A DNA stretch of 14,076 nucleotides from Devosia sp. (GTDB lineage: Bacteria; Pseudomonadota; Alphaproteobacteria; Rhizobiales; Devosiaceae), in NCBI GenBank assembly GCA_028290685.1, contig JAQGJI010000008.1, forward strand, positions 1 to 14,076, read 5' to 3'. The position numbers and the translations under genes were made by a program. The notes below the pieces were generated by a model, which was not told where the DNA came from, searched no databases, and worked only from the letters and a program-made list of their open reading frames with translations. How positions within the stretch are numbered: the stretch's first letter is position 1; each line of letters opens with the position of its first letter. Below, in pieces: positions 1 to 7,037 of this stretch.

Positions 1-439
1 CGGCAAAGCCGCTCTCGTCCCGGCTGACGCTCTCCACACTGGTTTCCAGCACCAGCGTGGCGCCGGCCTTGCGCATCTCGCCCAGCAGCATGGTGTTGAT
101 CTGGGTGGCGGGGCCATCGCAAAACAGTTGCCCGAGGGTTTTTTCATGAAAGGCGATGCCGTGGCGCCTGACCATGGCGACAAACATTTCGGGCGTATAA
201 CGGCTCAGTGCCGACAAGGCAAAGCGCGGGTTCTGGCTCAGGAAACGGTCCCGGCCCTTGTCGTGCGTGGCATGGATATTGGTGAAGTTGCAGCGTCCCC
301 CACCCGATATGCGAATTTTTTCGCCGGCATATCGGGCATGGTCGACCACCAGCACGGAGCGTCCGCGCCGCCCCGCCTCGATGGCCGCCATCATGCCGGC
401 AGCGCCAGCGCCCAGCACCACGACATCGTAGTGGATCAT
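1..439 (-). CDS. BaiN/RdsA-family NAD(P)/FAD-dependent oxidoreductase, 5' part only
   Basis: This is the first 146 codons of a flavoprotein; the rest lies beyond base 1. Translated on the minus strand from the ATG at 437-439, it begins MIHYDVVVLGAGAAGMMAAI, a beta-strand followed by the FAD dinucleotide-binding GxGxxG motif (residues 10-15). Around residues 45-58 comes KIRISGGGRCNFTN, the signature of the HI0933/YhiN group now called BaiN/RdsA. Family members are cytosolic FAD enzymes of mostly uncertain substrate; some gut members reduce bile-acid intermediates, but that role should not be carried over to this organism. The start is supported because the first strand of the Rossmann fold begins two residues later. 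The ribosome site is weak (AAGGG about 10 nt upstream). The gene is divergent from asd, and a perfect dyad (487-506) lies in the shared upstream region. Family assignment is secure; substrate is unknown. Confidence 0.88.
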   Translation of the reverse strand, partial: MIHYDVVVLGAGAAGMMAAIEAGRRGRSVLVVDHARYAGEKIRISGGGRCNFTNIHATHDKGRDRFLSQNPRFALSALSRYTPEMFVAMVRRHGIAFHEKTLGQLFCDGPATQINTMLLGEMRKAGATLVLETSVESVSRDESGFA

Positions 440-486
440 GGTCTTGTGCCCTTGTTGTGTCTGGCGCAGTTACCCCATTGGGGCCC

Positions 487-506
487 GTCAATGCAAACGC
501 ATTGAC
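487..506. promoter_or_regulatory. Candidate operator: perfect 8-bp inverted repeat with 4-nt spacer
   Basis: The arms GTCAATGC (487-494) and GCATTGAC (499-506) are perfect reverse complements around AAAC. The dyad sits about 50 nt upstream of the minus-strand flavoprotein gene and overlaps the -35 element of a possible promoter towards asd. That position suits a repressor site for a helix-turn-helix dimer. No regulator gene is in the window, so the binding protein is unknown. Confidence 0.4.
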
Positions 507-529
507 TAATTCCTCCATCGGAGTATGAC
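502..529 (+). promoter_or_regulatory. Possible sigma-70-type promoter for asd
   Basis: TTGACT (502-507) matches the -35 consensus in five of six bases. After a 16-nt spacer comes TATGAC (524-529), a four-of-six match to -10. It would give a leader of about 225 nt before the asd ATG, which is long, so this is a tentative call. Confidence 0.3.
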
Positions 530-676
530 TTCGCCTACTTGACCATATGAGATGTCAATTCATGCGCAGCACCGCAACCCTTGCGACATTCGCAACCACC
601 CGGCTTCCGGCCGGGGGCGTGCCTGTGCTCATGACCAAAACCACCAAAACCGTGTAACGCTTTTCCCCGGGTCCAC

Positions 677-691
677 CTCCCCGACGGGGAG
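677..691. repeat. Short dispersed palindrome, CTCCCC/GGGGAG type (copy 1)
   Basis: CTCCCC (677-682) pairs with GGGGAG (686-691) across GAC. Related C-run/G-run palindromes occur at 2992-3010 and 12469-12489, each between genes. It lies in the asd leader, so if transcribed it would form a hairpin about 70 nt before the start codon. Confidence 0.5.
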
Positions 692-762
692 AGGCGCAAA
701 CCGGATGGCCGCGATCGGTGATCGCGCGGGGTGTAAAGGTTTCGGGACTGGAGTTCCAAGAA

Positions 763-1803
763 ATGGGTTATCGCGTCGCTGTTGTCGGTGCCACGGGTAA
801 TGTGGGCCGGGAAGTTCTCAACATTTTGGCCGAACGCAAGTTCCCCGCCGATGAGGTCATCGCGCTGGCCTCGTCCAAGTCCACCGGGCGGGAAATCTCC
901 TATGGAGACCGGATTCTCAAGTGCAAGAACCTTGACGATTTCGACTTCAAGGGCGTCGATTTCGCCATCATGTCGGCCGGCTCGTCCGTGTCCAAGGACC
1001 TTGCCCCGCGCATCGGCGCCTCGGGCTGCATCGTTATCGATAATTCCAGCTACTGGCGCTACAATTCCGATATTCCGCTGATCGTGCCGGAAGTGAACGG
1101 GCATGTGCTCGATCGCTGGCTGGCCGACCCGAAGCGCTCCAACATCATTGCCAACCCCAATTGCTCCACGGCGCAGCTGGTGGTGGCGCTCAAGCCGCTG
1201 CATGACTTTGCCAAGATCACGCGCGTGGTGGTCTCCACCTACCAGTCCGTTTCCGGCGCCGGCAAGGACGGCATCGACGAGCTGTGGAACCAGACCAAGG
1301 GCATTTTCGTCAACGACAGCGCAACGCCCGGCAAGTTCCCCAAGCAGATCGCCTTCAACGTCATCCCGCACATCGATGTGTTCATGGAAGACGGCTACAC
1401 CAAGGAAGAGTGGAAGGTGCTGGCCGAAACCAAGAAGATCCTCGACCCCAAGATCCGCGTGACCTGCACGGCGGTGCGCGTACCGGTGTTCGTGGGCCAT
1501 TCGGAAGCGGTCAATATCGAGTTCGAGAACCCCATCACTGCCGATGAAGCGCGCGATATCCTGCGCGAAGCGCCGGGGATTTCGGTGATCGACAAGCGCG
1601 AGCCGGGTGGCTATGCGACGCCGGTGGAAAGCGTGGGCGAATACGATACCTTCGTGTCGCGCATCCGCGAAGACAATACGGTTGAAAACGGCCTTGCCAT
1701 GTGGGTTGTGTCGGACAATCTGCGCAAGGGCGCGGCGCTCAACGCCATCCAGATCGCCGAAGAACTCATCGCCCGCGGCTTGCAGTCGCGCCTGGCGGCC
1801 TAA
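763..1803 (+). CDS. asd: Aspartate-semialdehyde dehydrogenase
   Basis: The enzyme reduces L-aspartyl-4-phosphate to L-aspartate-4-semialdehyde with NADPH. This is the branch step towards lysine and diaminopimelate, threonine and methionine, in the cytosol. The 346-residue product has the N-terminal nucleotide-binding motif VVGATGNVG (residues 7-15), the substrate-phosphate region around SAGSSVSKD (71-79), and the catalytic cysteine in NPNCST (C134). The acid-base histidine is in VFVGHSEAVN (H246). The C-terminal ALNAIQIAEELI helix is also typical, and length is normal for the family. I chose the ATG at 763, not the in-frame ATG 15 codons earlier, because the Rossmann strand begins at residue 3 and a GGAG lies about 9 nt upstream. 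It stands alone, with a very strong hairpin 10 nt after the stop codon. Confidence 0.97.
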   Translation: MGYRVAVVGATGNVGREVLNILAERKFPADEVIALASSKSTGREISYGDRILKCKNLDDFDFKGVDFAIMSAGSSVSKDLAPRIGASGCIVIDNSSYWRYNSDIPLIVPEVNGHVLDRWLADPKRSNIIANPNCSTAQLVVALKPLHDFAKITRVVVSTYQSVSGAGKDGIDELWNQTKGIFVNDSATPGKFPKQIAFNVIPHIDVFMEDGYTKEEWKVLAETKKILDPKIRVTCTAVRVPVFVGHSEAVNIEFENPITADEARDILREAPGISVIDKREPGGYATPVESVGEYDTFVSRIREDNTVENGLAMWVVSDNLRKGAALNAIQIAEELIARGLQSRLAA

Positions 1804-1812
1804 GCGCTCGAC

Positions 1813-1867
1813 CCGGGGCCCATTCCCAGATTTGGGGATGGGTCCCGGCTCAAGGCCGGGATGACAT
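1813..1867. repeat. Dispersed CGATGTCA/CCGG palindrome (copy 1), probable asd terminator
   Basis: The arm 1813-1828 pairs with 1833-1848 over 16 positions, with two G-U pairs and a GATT loop. An alternative hairpin, TCCCGGC (1843-1849) with GCCGGGA (1855-1861), shares part of it. On the minus strand the end reads CGATGTCATCCCGG, the core shared with copies at 7350-7381 and 11054-11088. It lies between convergent genes (asd and the carbonic anhydrase), so it may end transcription from both sides. It has no T-run of the classic kind. Confidence 0.65.
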
Positions 1868-2046
1868 CGCGCTGTTGAGAAGCGATGTGTCGCCAATCTC
1901 ATGCCCGTAAATCTTCGGCCAGCTTGCCCCTTCAGGCGTCGTGAGCGTCGCCGGCCTCTTGCCGCATTGCGGTGCCCTGGCCTTGCCCGTGCTGGACAGA
2001 GGGCAACAAGCCATCGCGTCGGGAGGCGGCGAGCGCTGCAGCGCGC

Positions 2047-2688
2047 CTAGAAGCTGGGCCGCACGAAATCGCCGCTGCCGCCGTCCATGACCCACAGCTC
2101 GCCGGTCGAAATGTCGAACCAGGCGCCGTGCACCGCCAGCTTTCCCTGGGCTTCAAGCTCGGCGACATAGGGAAACGTGCGCAGATTGCGGATCGAGTTG
2201 CGGATCGAGATGCGCTCCAGCGCCGTTTGCCGCTCGCCCGCCGTCATCAGGTCGTTCTGGCCGACCTGCTCGGGCAAGCCGCCCAGCATGCTCATCCACT
2301 TGCCGATGAAATCGCCATCATCGAGCGGGCTGTGGTCGGGCACCAGCGCCGCCTTGATGCCGCCGCAGCGGCCATGGCCCATCACGACGATATTGCCGAT
2401 GCCCAGCGCCTTGACCGCGAATTCGATGCCCGCCGAGGTGCCGTGCTGGCCGCCATCGGGCTGATAGGGCGGCACCAGATTGGCCACGTTGCGCAACACA
2501 AACAATTCGCCCGGCTCGGCATCAAAGATCATCTCGGGCGCTGCCCGGCTGTCGCAGCAGGCAATGATCATGGTGGTCGGGTTCTGCCCGCTCGCGGCAA
2601 GCTCGCGATAGCGGTCTTTTTCGCGGACATAGCGGCCACCCATGAAATTTGCGTGGCCTTTGAGCAAATGTTGAGGAAAGCTGTGCAT
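2047..2688 (-). CDS. Beta-class carbonic anhydrase
   Basis: The enzyme interconverts CO2 and bicarbonate with a zinc ion, supplying bicarbonate to carboxylases and helping pH balance in the cytosol. The 213-residue product has the zinc and active-site set of beta carbonic anhydrases: C44, D46 and R48 in CxDSR, then H105 and C108 in GHGRCGG. The N-terminal start MHSFPQHLLKGHANF and the C-terminal GAWFDISTGELWVMD strand pattern are typical of the bacterial Can/CynT group. I chose the ATG at 2686-2688 over an in-frame ATG 25 codons upstream, because the upstream part is not family-like and would run over the divergent gene start. The ribosome site is weak. It is divergent from the DUF1737 gene, with a 73-nt gap, and convergent with asd. 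Confidence 0.95.
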   Translation of the reverse strand: MHSFPQHLLKGHANFMGGRYVREKDRYRELAASGQNPTTMIIACCDSRAAPEMIFDAEPGELFVLRNVANLVPPYQPDGGQHGTSAGIEFAVKALGIGNIVVMGHGRCGGIKAALVPDHSPLDDGDFIGKWMSMLGGLPEQVGQNDLMTAGERQTALERISIRNSIRNLRTFPYVAELEAQGKLAVHGAWFDISTGELWVMDGGSGDFVRPSF

Positions 2689-2698
2689 GGCACTTCGA

Positions 2699-2708
2699 TT
2701 AGCGCTAA
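2699..2708. promoter_or_regulatory. Small palindrome in the divergent carbonic anhydrase/DUF1737 gap
   Basis: TTAGCGCTAA is a perfect 10-bp palindrome 10 nt upstream of the carbonic anhydrase ATG. It is nested within a looser CACTT (2691-2695) and AAGTG (2707-2711) repeat. Position suggests a protein-binding site or leader hairpin, but length alone does not exclude chance. Confidence 0.25.
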
Positions 2709-2761
2709 GTGCCTGCAAGATCAATCGGGCGCCGCAGGATGCCCGCGCATCGGGGGCATGC

Positions 2762-2968
2762 ATGCTGATTTACCGTTTTCTGACCGGCGAGGACGATGCC
2801 GCCTTTTGCCATCGCGTCACCAAGGCGTTGAGCGAAGGCTGGCAGCTCTACGGCCCACCCACCTACACCTATGACGGGCACAACAAGAAGATGAAGTGCG
2901 GTCAGGCCGTCACCCGCGCCGCTCCGGACCAGCCCTATGACCCGGACAAGAAGCTGGTGGATTTTTAA
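2762..2968 (+). CDS. Small DUF1737-type protein
   Basis: The 68-residue product begins MLIYRFLTGEDDAAFCHRVT and continues through ALSEGWQLYGPP to a CGQAV strand. This matches my recollection of DUF1737 proteins: an opening 'YR.LTG.DD..FC.RV..AL..GW.L.G.P' and a later 'QA(V/L)' strand. Members are small, cytosolic (no signal or membrane segment here) and of unknown function. The ATG at 2762 is preferred because GGGG lies about 5 nt upstream and the domain begins at residue 3; an earlier in-frame ATG at 2687 would overlap the divergent carbonic anhydrase start. It ends 79 nt before the convergent Nudix gene, with a palindrome between them. The family call rests on memory of the pattern. Confidence 0.8.
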   Translation: MLIYRFLTGEDDAAFCHRVTKALSEGWQLYGPPTYTYDGHNKKMKCGQAVTRAAPDQPYDPDKKLVDF

Positions 2969-2991
2969 GGGGCCTTCTGGTTTGTCTGACA

Positions 2992-3010
2992 CCTCCCCTT
3001 GAGGGGCAGG
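2992..3010. repeat. Short dispersed palindrome, CTCCCC/GGGGAG type (copy 2)
   Basis: CCTCCCC (2992-2998) pairs with GGGGCAGG (3003-3010), with one bulged base, around TTGA. It lies between the convergent DUF1737 and Nudix genes, 24 nt after the first stop codon, and could act as a two-way transcription stop. Confidence 0.5.
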
Positions 3011-3047
3011 ATCAGGGCGGGGTGCCGGATTTCCCCAAGCCTGAGCT

Positions 3048-3629
3048 TTACTGACCTGCCGCCAGTCGCAAGGCCAGCGCCTGCAGCATCAGCATGGTCT
3101 TGGCATCGATGATCCGGCCATCCTGGATCATCGCCAGTGCCTCCGCAAAGCCGATCTCGAACACCTCGATGTCTTCGCCCTCACTGGCGAGGCCGCCACC
3201 CTGGCTGACCTTTTCGCCGGGCGTATACTGGCCCAGAAAGCAGGCGCATTTTTCGGTGAGCGAGCCGGGGCTGGTATAGGCCTCGAACAGAAACACCATG
3301 TCGGCCGGCTCATAGCCGGTTTCCTCGACTGCCTCGCGATGGGCCGCGATGGCGGGTGCCTCGCCATCGAGCATGCCGGCCGGCGCCTCGATCAGCCAGG
3401 CCGGATCGCCATTGAGATGGGGCGGCAGGCGGAACTGGCGTGTCAGCACCACAGTGCCGCTCGTGGGGGCATAAAGCAGCACCGCCGCGGCGCTGCCATG
3501 GTCATAGACCTCCCGGTGCACCGTTTGATCGCTGCCATCGCGCCGGGAGTGGGTGATCTGGTAATCATCGAGCCGTCCCCAATTATGGGCCAGCTTGCTG
3601 ACGCTGTTGATGGTGATCGAACCGGACAT
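3048..3629 (-). CDS. Nudix hydrolase, NudK/ADP-ribose pyrophosphatase-like
   Basis: Nudix enzymes split nucleoside diphosphates linked to another group, using Mg2+. The 193-residue protein has the Nudix box at about residues 84-106: AGMLDGE, seven residues, then REAVEETGY (98-106). The metal-binding glutamates E99, E102 and E103 are present. The turn after the first glycine is one residue shorter than in the textbook Gx5E spacing, as in E. coli NudK. The flanks also resemble NudK: REVYDHGSAAAVLLY (39-53), RQFRLPPHLNG (64-74), the GGG...EDIEV segment (144-155) and DAKTMLMLQ near the end. NudK hydrolyses GDP-mannose, but ADP-ribose is an equally possible substrate here. AGGAG lies 6 nt before the ATG. 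It is monocistronic, between a convergent gene and a divergent orphan. Confidence 0.9.
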   Translation of the reverse strand: MSGSITINSVSKLAHNWGRLDDYQITHSRRDGSDQTVHREVYDHGSAAAVLLYAPTSGTVVLTRQFRLPPHLNGDPAWLIEAPAGMLDGEAPAIAAHREAVEETGYEPADMVFLFEAYTSPGSLTEKCACFLGQYTPGEKVSQGGGLASEGEDIEVFEIGFAEALAMIQDGRIIDAKTMLMLQALALRLAAGQ

Positions 3630-3693
3630 GGGTGCTCCTGTGCGGATTTAGGTGCGGCCACTATGTGCCGCAGCTGACGGCCGGGGAAGTGGC

Positions 3694-3722
3694 GAGAATG
3701 GGGGACAGTGTTGAGAATGGGG
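3694..3722 (+). repeat. Two direct copies of GAGAATGGGG
   Basis: GAGAATGGGG occurs at 3694-3703 and again at 3713-3722, 19 bp apart. The pair lies in the gap between the Nudix gene and the orphan gene at 3777. Two copies with a near-two-turn period could be a regulator site, or a trace of insertion beside the compositionally odd gene. Chance cannot be excluded. Confidence 0.4.
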
Positions 3723-3776
3723 AGCCTGAAGGAGTAGGATCGAAAGACGATATTGCACTTTGACCCCGAGGGTAAA

Positions 3777-4277
3777 ATGAAGCTACCGCCCGTCGATGTC
3801 TATCGGAAAGCCTTTATCGAACCAATTGGTCACCTTGCAATGCAGGCGGCGTACACAGACGGTCGCCTGATCGAGCTTTGCGCGTCGATTCCTGAGCCGA
3901 TGGAGGTGAGCGGCGTGGCCGGAAAGCTTCGCAACTGGGACGAAAAAGCTAAGGAATTGGTCAGGCAGCGGTTTCAATTGATACCGGATAGCGCGGAGCG
4001 CTGCCTGGCCTTTTCCTGCGCCCAGACATTTGGAATGCTGCGGCTTCGGCGTAATCGGGTACTTCACGACGCAATTGGCGTGGCAATTTACGACGAAGAA
4101 TCCGGTTACCGCATCGGCGCCCTGCAGGTACAATATCCAGCGCAGAAGGAGGCCGTCAAAAAGCGGCAACTGAGCCCAGTCCGTCCGGAAGATATCGCGG
4201 CACTGGCCTGCGAATTCTATGAATTGCACAGGAATCTGGAGGATCTGTGCGCCGCTGTCAGCAATCGGGCGGGCTAA
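3777..4277 (+). CDS. Orphan hypothetical protein with RNxxxH motif (possible HEPN-like fold)
   Basis: I do not recognise this 166-residue protein. What can be seen: a probable N-terminal helix (residues 8-38), a second helix (53-68), and a helix carrying CAQTFGMLRLRRNRVLHDAIG, split here only by position (81-101). Its R92-N93-x3-H97 fits the RX4-6H pattern of HEPN proteins, many of which are RNases or nucleotide-binding helical bundles. A strand pair (GVAIYDEESG, then YRIGALQVQY) and a final long helix (136-162) follow. There is no signal peptide or membrane segment. The ATG at 3777 has GAGGG 4 nt upstream; an in-frame TTG at 3753 lacks one at a good distance. Base composition is visibly less GC-rich than its neighbours, suggesting transfer. 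No antitoxin-like partner is adjacent. Gene reality is fairly likely; the fold is inferred from one motif. Confidence 0.7.
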   Translation: MKLPPVDVYRKAFIEPIGHLAMQAAYTDGRLIELCASIPEPMEVSGVAGKLRNWDEKAKELVRQRFQLIPDSAERCLAFSCAQTFGMLRLRRNRVLHDAIGVAIYDEESGYRIGALQVQYPAQKEAVKKRQLSPVRPEDIAALACEFYELHRNLEDLCAAVSNRAG

Positions 4278-4342
4278 GTTCCCAACTTCGTCCGCCGCCC
4301 GCACAGTGTGTGCGCTATACGAACAAAGGGCGACATGCGCCA

Positions 4343-4363
4343 AAAGTGGTATTCAGCCACTTT
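4343..4363. promoter_or_regulatory. Inverted repeat upstream of sdhC
   Basis: AAAGTGG (4343-4349) and CCACTTT (4357-4363) are perfect reverse complements around a 7-nt spacer, 79 nt before sdhC and 66 nt after the orphan gene. A TTTGATTTT run follows, so it could be a weak terminator of the orphan gene. It could equally be an operator for the sdh operon, for which no clear promoter is visible in this gap. Confidence 0.35.
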
Positions 4364-4441
4364 GATTTTCCAGCCTCTGCGCGCTAGAAGTCTGCCACCA
4401 TCGCAAACTGATCGCGGCCCGCCGCGCACCCGGACAAATTC

Positions 4442-4828
4442 ATGACGGTTCGCCCCCGCCCCCTATCTCCCCACCTTCAGGTTTACCGCTGGACCGTCAC
4501 CATGGCGATGTCCATCGTGCATCGCGCCACCGGCATCGCCAATTATGCCGGCACGGCGCTGCTGGTGCTCTGGCTTGTCGCCGCTGCCTGGGGAGAGGGG
4601 CCGCTCGACAGCATCAACGCGCTTTATGGCAGCTGGTTCGGCCAGTTGGTCCTGTTCGGCTATACCTGGAGCCTGACCCATCACATGCTGGGTGGCATCC
4701 GCCATTATGTCTGGGATTTCATTCTGGGCATGGAAGCGGGGCAGCGCGAAATGCTGTCCTGGGCCAATCTTGCCGCCTCCACCGCCCTGACGCTGGCGAT
4801 CTGGACCCTTTTTGTGTGGATCAAGTGA
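4442..4828 (+). CDS. sdhC: Succinate dehydrogenase cytochrome b556 subunit
   Basis: SdhC is one of two inner-membrane anchors of complex II; with SdhD it holds heme b and forms the quinone site. The 128-residue protein shows the family opening RPLSPHLQVYRW (residues 5-16) and MSIVHRATG (23-31), where S24 and R28 correspond to quinone-site residues in E. coli. Three membrane helices follow at about 33-50, 66-86 and 104-126. The heme-ligand histidine is in HHMLGGIRHYVWD (H81 by alignment with E. coli H84). Length is normal. It opens the sdh operon, and its TGA overlaps the sdhD ATG by one base, indicating translational coupling. The ribosome site is weak (GGA 8 nt upstream). Confidence 0.96.
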   Translation: MTVRPRPLSPHLQVYRWTVTMAMSIVHRATGIANYAGTALLVLWLVAAAWGEGPLDSINALYGSWFGQLVLFGYTWSLTHHMLGGIRHYVWDFILGMEAGQREMLSWANLAASTALTLAIWTLFVWIK

Positions 4829-5220
4829 TGCACGACGACAAAATCAGCCGCCAAACCATTGCCGACCCCCGCTCGCGCTATGGCAACGCCAAGGCTTCCA
4901 CCCGCCATTTCATCACCCAGCGGCTGACCGGGGTCAGCAATATCGTGTTTTTGCTGTTGTTGCTGTTCGTGGTGGTGCGGCTGGCGGGCGAAGACCGCGC
5001 CGAAATGGTCGCCACCATCGGCAGTGCCTGGATCGGGCTGCCGCTGGCGCTGCTGCTCGGCATCGTGACCATCCACATGCGCAACGGCATGCGCGATATC
5101 CTGGAGGACTACTTTCGAGGCAGCGCCTACGGGCTCTACATGACGCTCAATACCCTGTTCTGCCTCTTCATCGCGGTTGCCGGCATCGGCGCCATTCTCA
5201 AGCTCGTGTTCTGGGGTTAA
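4828..5220 (+). CDS. sdhD: Succinate dehydrogenase membrane anchor subunit
   Basis: SdhD is the second membrane anchor of complex II. The 130-residue product has a polar N-terminus ending in STRHFITQRLTGVSN (residues 24-38), three membrane helices at about 38-52, 66-84 and 103-126, and the motif HMRNGMRDILEDY (83-95). H83 aligns with the heme-facing H71 of E. coli SdhD, and D94-Y95 with the quinone-site D82-Y83. I chose the ATG at 4828, which overlaps the sdhC stop by one base; a GTG start 12 nt earlier would only add four residues inside sdhC. It ends 5 nt before sdhA. Confidence 0.95.
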   Translation: MHDDKISRQTIADPRSRYGNAKASTRHFITQRLTGVSNIVFLLLLLFVVVRLAGEDRAEMVATIGSAWIGLPLALLLGIVTIHMRNGMRDILEDYFRGSAYGLYMTLNTLFCLFIAVAGIGAILKLVFWG

Positions 5221-5225
5221 GGCCA

Positions 5226-7037
5226 ATGGCTGGATATGAATTGGTCGACCACGAATTCGACGTGGTAGTGGTTGGCGCCGGCGGGGCTGGCCTGCGGGCT
5301 ACGCTGGGCATGGCCGAGCAGGGGTTCAACACCGCCTGCATCACCAAGGTGTTTCCCACCCGCTCGCACACCGTGGCCGCCCAGGGCGGCATCGCGGCGT
5401 CGCTGCAGAACATGGGTCCCGACAGCTGGCAGTGGCACATGTACGACACCGTCAAGGGGTCCGACTGGCTGGGCGACAACGACGCGATGGAATATCTGGC
5501 CCGCGAAGCCCCCGCCGCGATCTATGAACTCGAGCATTACGGGGTGCCGTTTTCGCGCACGCCCGACGGCAAGATCTACCAGCGCCCCTTTGGCGGGCAC
5601 ATGACCGAATATGGCGAGGGCCCGCCGGTGCAGCGCACCTGCGCCGCCGCCGACCGCACCGGCCATGCCATGCTCCATACGCTTTATGGCCAGTCCCTGC
5701 GCAACGACGCGCAGTTCTTTATCGAATATTTCGCGCTCGACCTGATCATGGGCGATGATGGCGCCTGCCAGGGCGTCATCGCCTGGAAGCTCGATGATGG
5801 CACGCTGCACCGCTTCCGCGCCAAGCTCGTGGTCCTTGCCACCGGGGGCTATGGCCGGTCCTATTTTTCAGCCACCTCGGCGCATACCTGCACCGGCGAT
5901 GGCAATGGCATGGTGGCGCGGGCCGGACTTCCCTTGCAGGACATGGAATTCGTGCAGTTCCATCCCACCGGCATTTACGGCGCCGGTGTGCTGATCACCG
6001 AGGGCGCGCGCGGGGAGGGCGGATACCTCACCAATTCGGAAGGCGAGCGCTTCATGGAGCGTTACGCCCCCAATGCCAAGGATCTGGCCTCGCGCGACGT
6101 CGTGAGCCGCTGCATGACGCTGGAAATCCGCGAAGGGCGTGGCGTTGGCCCCAACAAGGACCATATCCACCTTCATCTCGATCACCTCGACCCCAAGGTG
6201 CTGCACGAGCGGCTGCCGGGGATCACCGAATCGGCAAAGATCTTTGCCGGGGTCGATCTCACCCGCGAGCCGATCCCGGTCCTGCCCACCGTGCACTACA
6301 ACATGGGCGGCATCCCCGCCAACTACCATGGCGAAGTGCTCTCGCCCACGCCCGACAATCCGGACCGCGTGGTGCCGGGGCTGATGGCGGTGGGGGAAGC
6401 GGCCTGCGCTTCGGTGCATGGCGCCAATCGCCTGGGCTCCAATTCCCTGACCGACCTGGTGGTGTTCGGCCGCGCCGCCGCCATTCGCGCCGGGCACGTG
6501 ATCGACAAATCCGCCCCGATTCCGCCGATCAATGCGGTGCAGGACGAAAAGATACTCGCGCGCTTTGATCGCCTGCGCAACGCCTCGGGCTCCCAGCCCA
6601 CCGCCAAGCTGCGCGACGAGATGCAGCGCACCATGCAAACCGACGCTGCCGTGTTCCGCACCTCGGAATCGCTGCAAAATGGCGTGCGGGCCATGAGCGA
6701 AATCTATTCCCGGCTGGGTGACGTCAAGGTTTCGGACCGCTCCCTGATCTGGAACTCCGATCTGGTGGAAACGCTGGAGCTGGAAAACCTGATGGTCAAC
6801 GCCATTGCCACGGTGGTTTCAGCCGAGGCCCGGCAGGAATCGCGCGGCGCCCATGCCCATGAGGACTATCCCTCGCGCGACGACGAGAACTGGCGCAAGC
6901 ACACGCTGAGCTGGATCGATCCGGCCACCGGCGCCGTGCGCCTGGGCTATCGTCCGGTCCATGTCGAGCCGCTCACCTCCTATGAGCAGGGCGGGATTGA
7001 TCTCAAGAAAATCGCACCCAAGGCGCGAGTATATTGA
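5226..7037 (+). CDS. sdhA: Succinate dehydrogenase flavoprotein subunit
   Basis: SdhA oxidises succinate to fumarate on a covalently bound FAD on the cytoplasmic face of the membrane, passing electrons to SdhB. The 603-residue protein has the FAD-binding VVVVGAGGAGL (residues 13-23) and the flavinylation histidine in TRSHTVAAQGG (H48). Catalytic and dicarboxylate-binding residues match E. coli SdhA: H246 in FHPTG, T258 in ITEG, R290 in ASRDVV (the proton-delivery arginine), H357 in HYNMGG and R402 in GANRLGSNS. It ends with YRPVHVEPLTSYEQGGIDLKK and KARVY. The frame is open upstream as far as 4812, but homology begins at the ATG at 5226, just after the sdhD stop. The stop codon overlaps the start of the next small gene. 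Confidence 0.98.
   Translation: MAGYELVDHEFDVVVVGAGGAGLRATLGMAEQGFNTACITKVFPTRSHTVAAQGGIAASLQNMGPDSWQWHMYDTVKGSDWLGDNDAMEYLAREAPAAIYELEHYGVPFSRTPDGKIYQRPFGGHMTEYGEGPPVQRTCAAADRTGHAMLHTLYGQSLRNDAQFFIEYFALDLIMGDDGACQGVIAWKLDDGTLHRFRAKLVVLATGGYGRSYFSATSAHTCTGDGNGMVARAGLPLQDMEFVQFHPTGIYGAGVLITEGARGEGGYLTNSEGERFMERYAPNAKDLASRDVVSRCMTLEIREGRGVGPNKDHIHLHLDHLDPKVLHERLPGITESAKIFAGVDLTREPIPVLPTVHYNMGGIPANYHGEVLSPTPDNPDRVVPGLMAVGEAACASVHGANRLGSNSLTDLVVFGRAAAIRAGHVIDKSAPIPPINAVQDEKILARFDRLRNASGSQPTAKLRDEMQRTMQTDAAVFRTSESLQNGVRAMSEIYSRLGDVKVSDRSLIWNSDLVETLELENLMVNAIATVVSAEARQESRGAHAHEDYPSRDDENWRKHTLSWIDPATGAVRLGYRPVHVEPLTSYEQGGIDLKKIAPKARVY

Larger units (their letters stand above)
440..762. other. Divergent intergenic region between the flavoprotein gene and asd
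   Basis: No credible gene lies in these 323 bases. The stretch holds a perfect 8-bp inverted repeat (487-506), a possible plus-strand promoter (502-529), a short CCCC-ATT-GGGG palindrome (473-483), and one copy of the CTCCCC/GGGGAG repeat (677-691). Open frames across it, such as one starting at 552, have no recognisable product and overlap the asd start. Confidence 0.6.

Noticed and set aside
535..1902. 455-codon open frame on the minus strand
   Set aside because: It is antisense to asd and runs through the flanking repeats. There are no recognisable motifs.
1868..2046. Possible gene remnant between asd and the carbonic anhydrase
   Set aside because: Both strands were read. Short frames exist, but none has a family motif or a plausible start site, so I see nothing assignable here.
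4812..5225. Upstream extension of the sdhA frame
   Set aside because: It lies entirely over sdhD in another frame, and SdhA homology begins just after the ATG at 5226.
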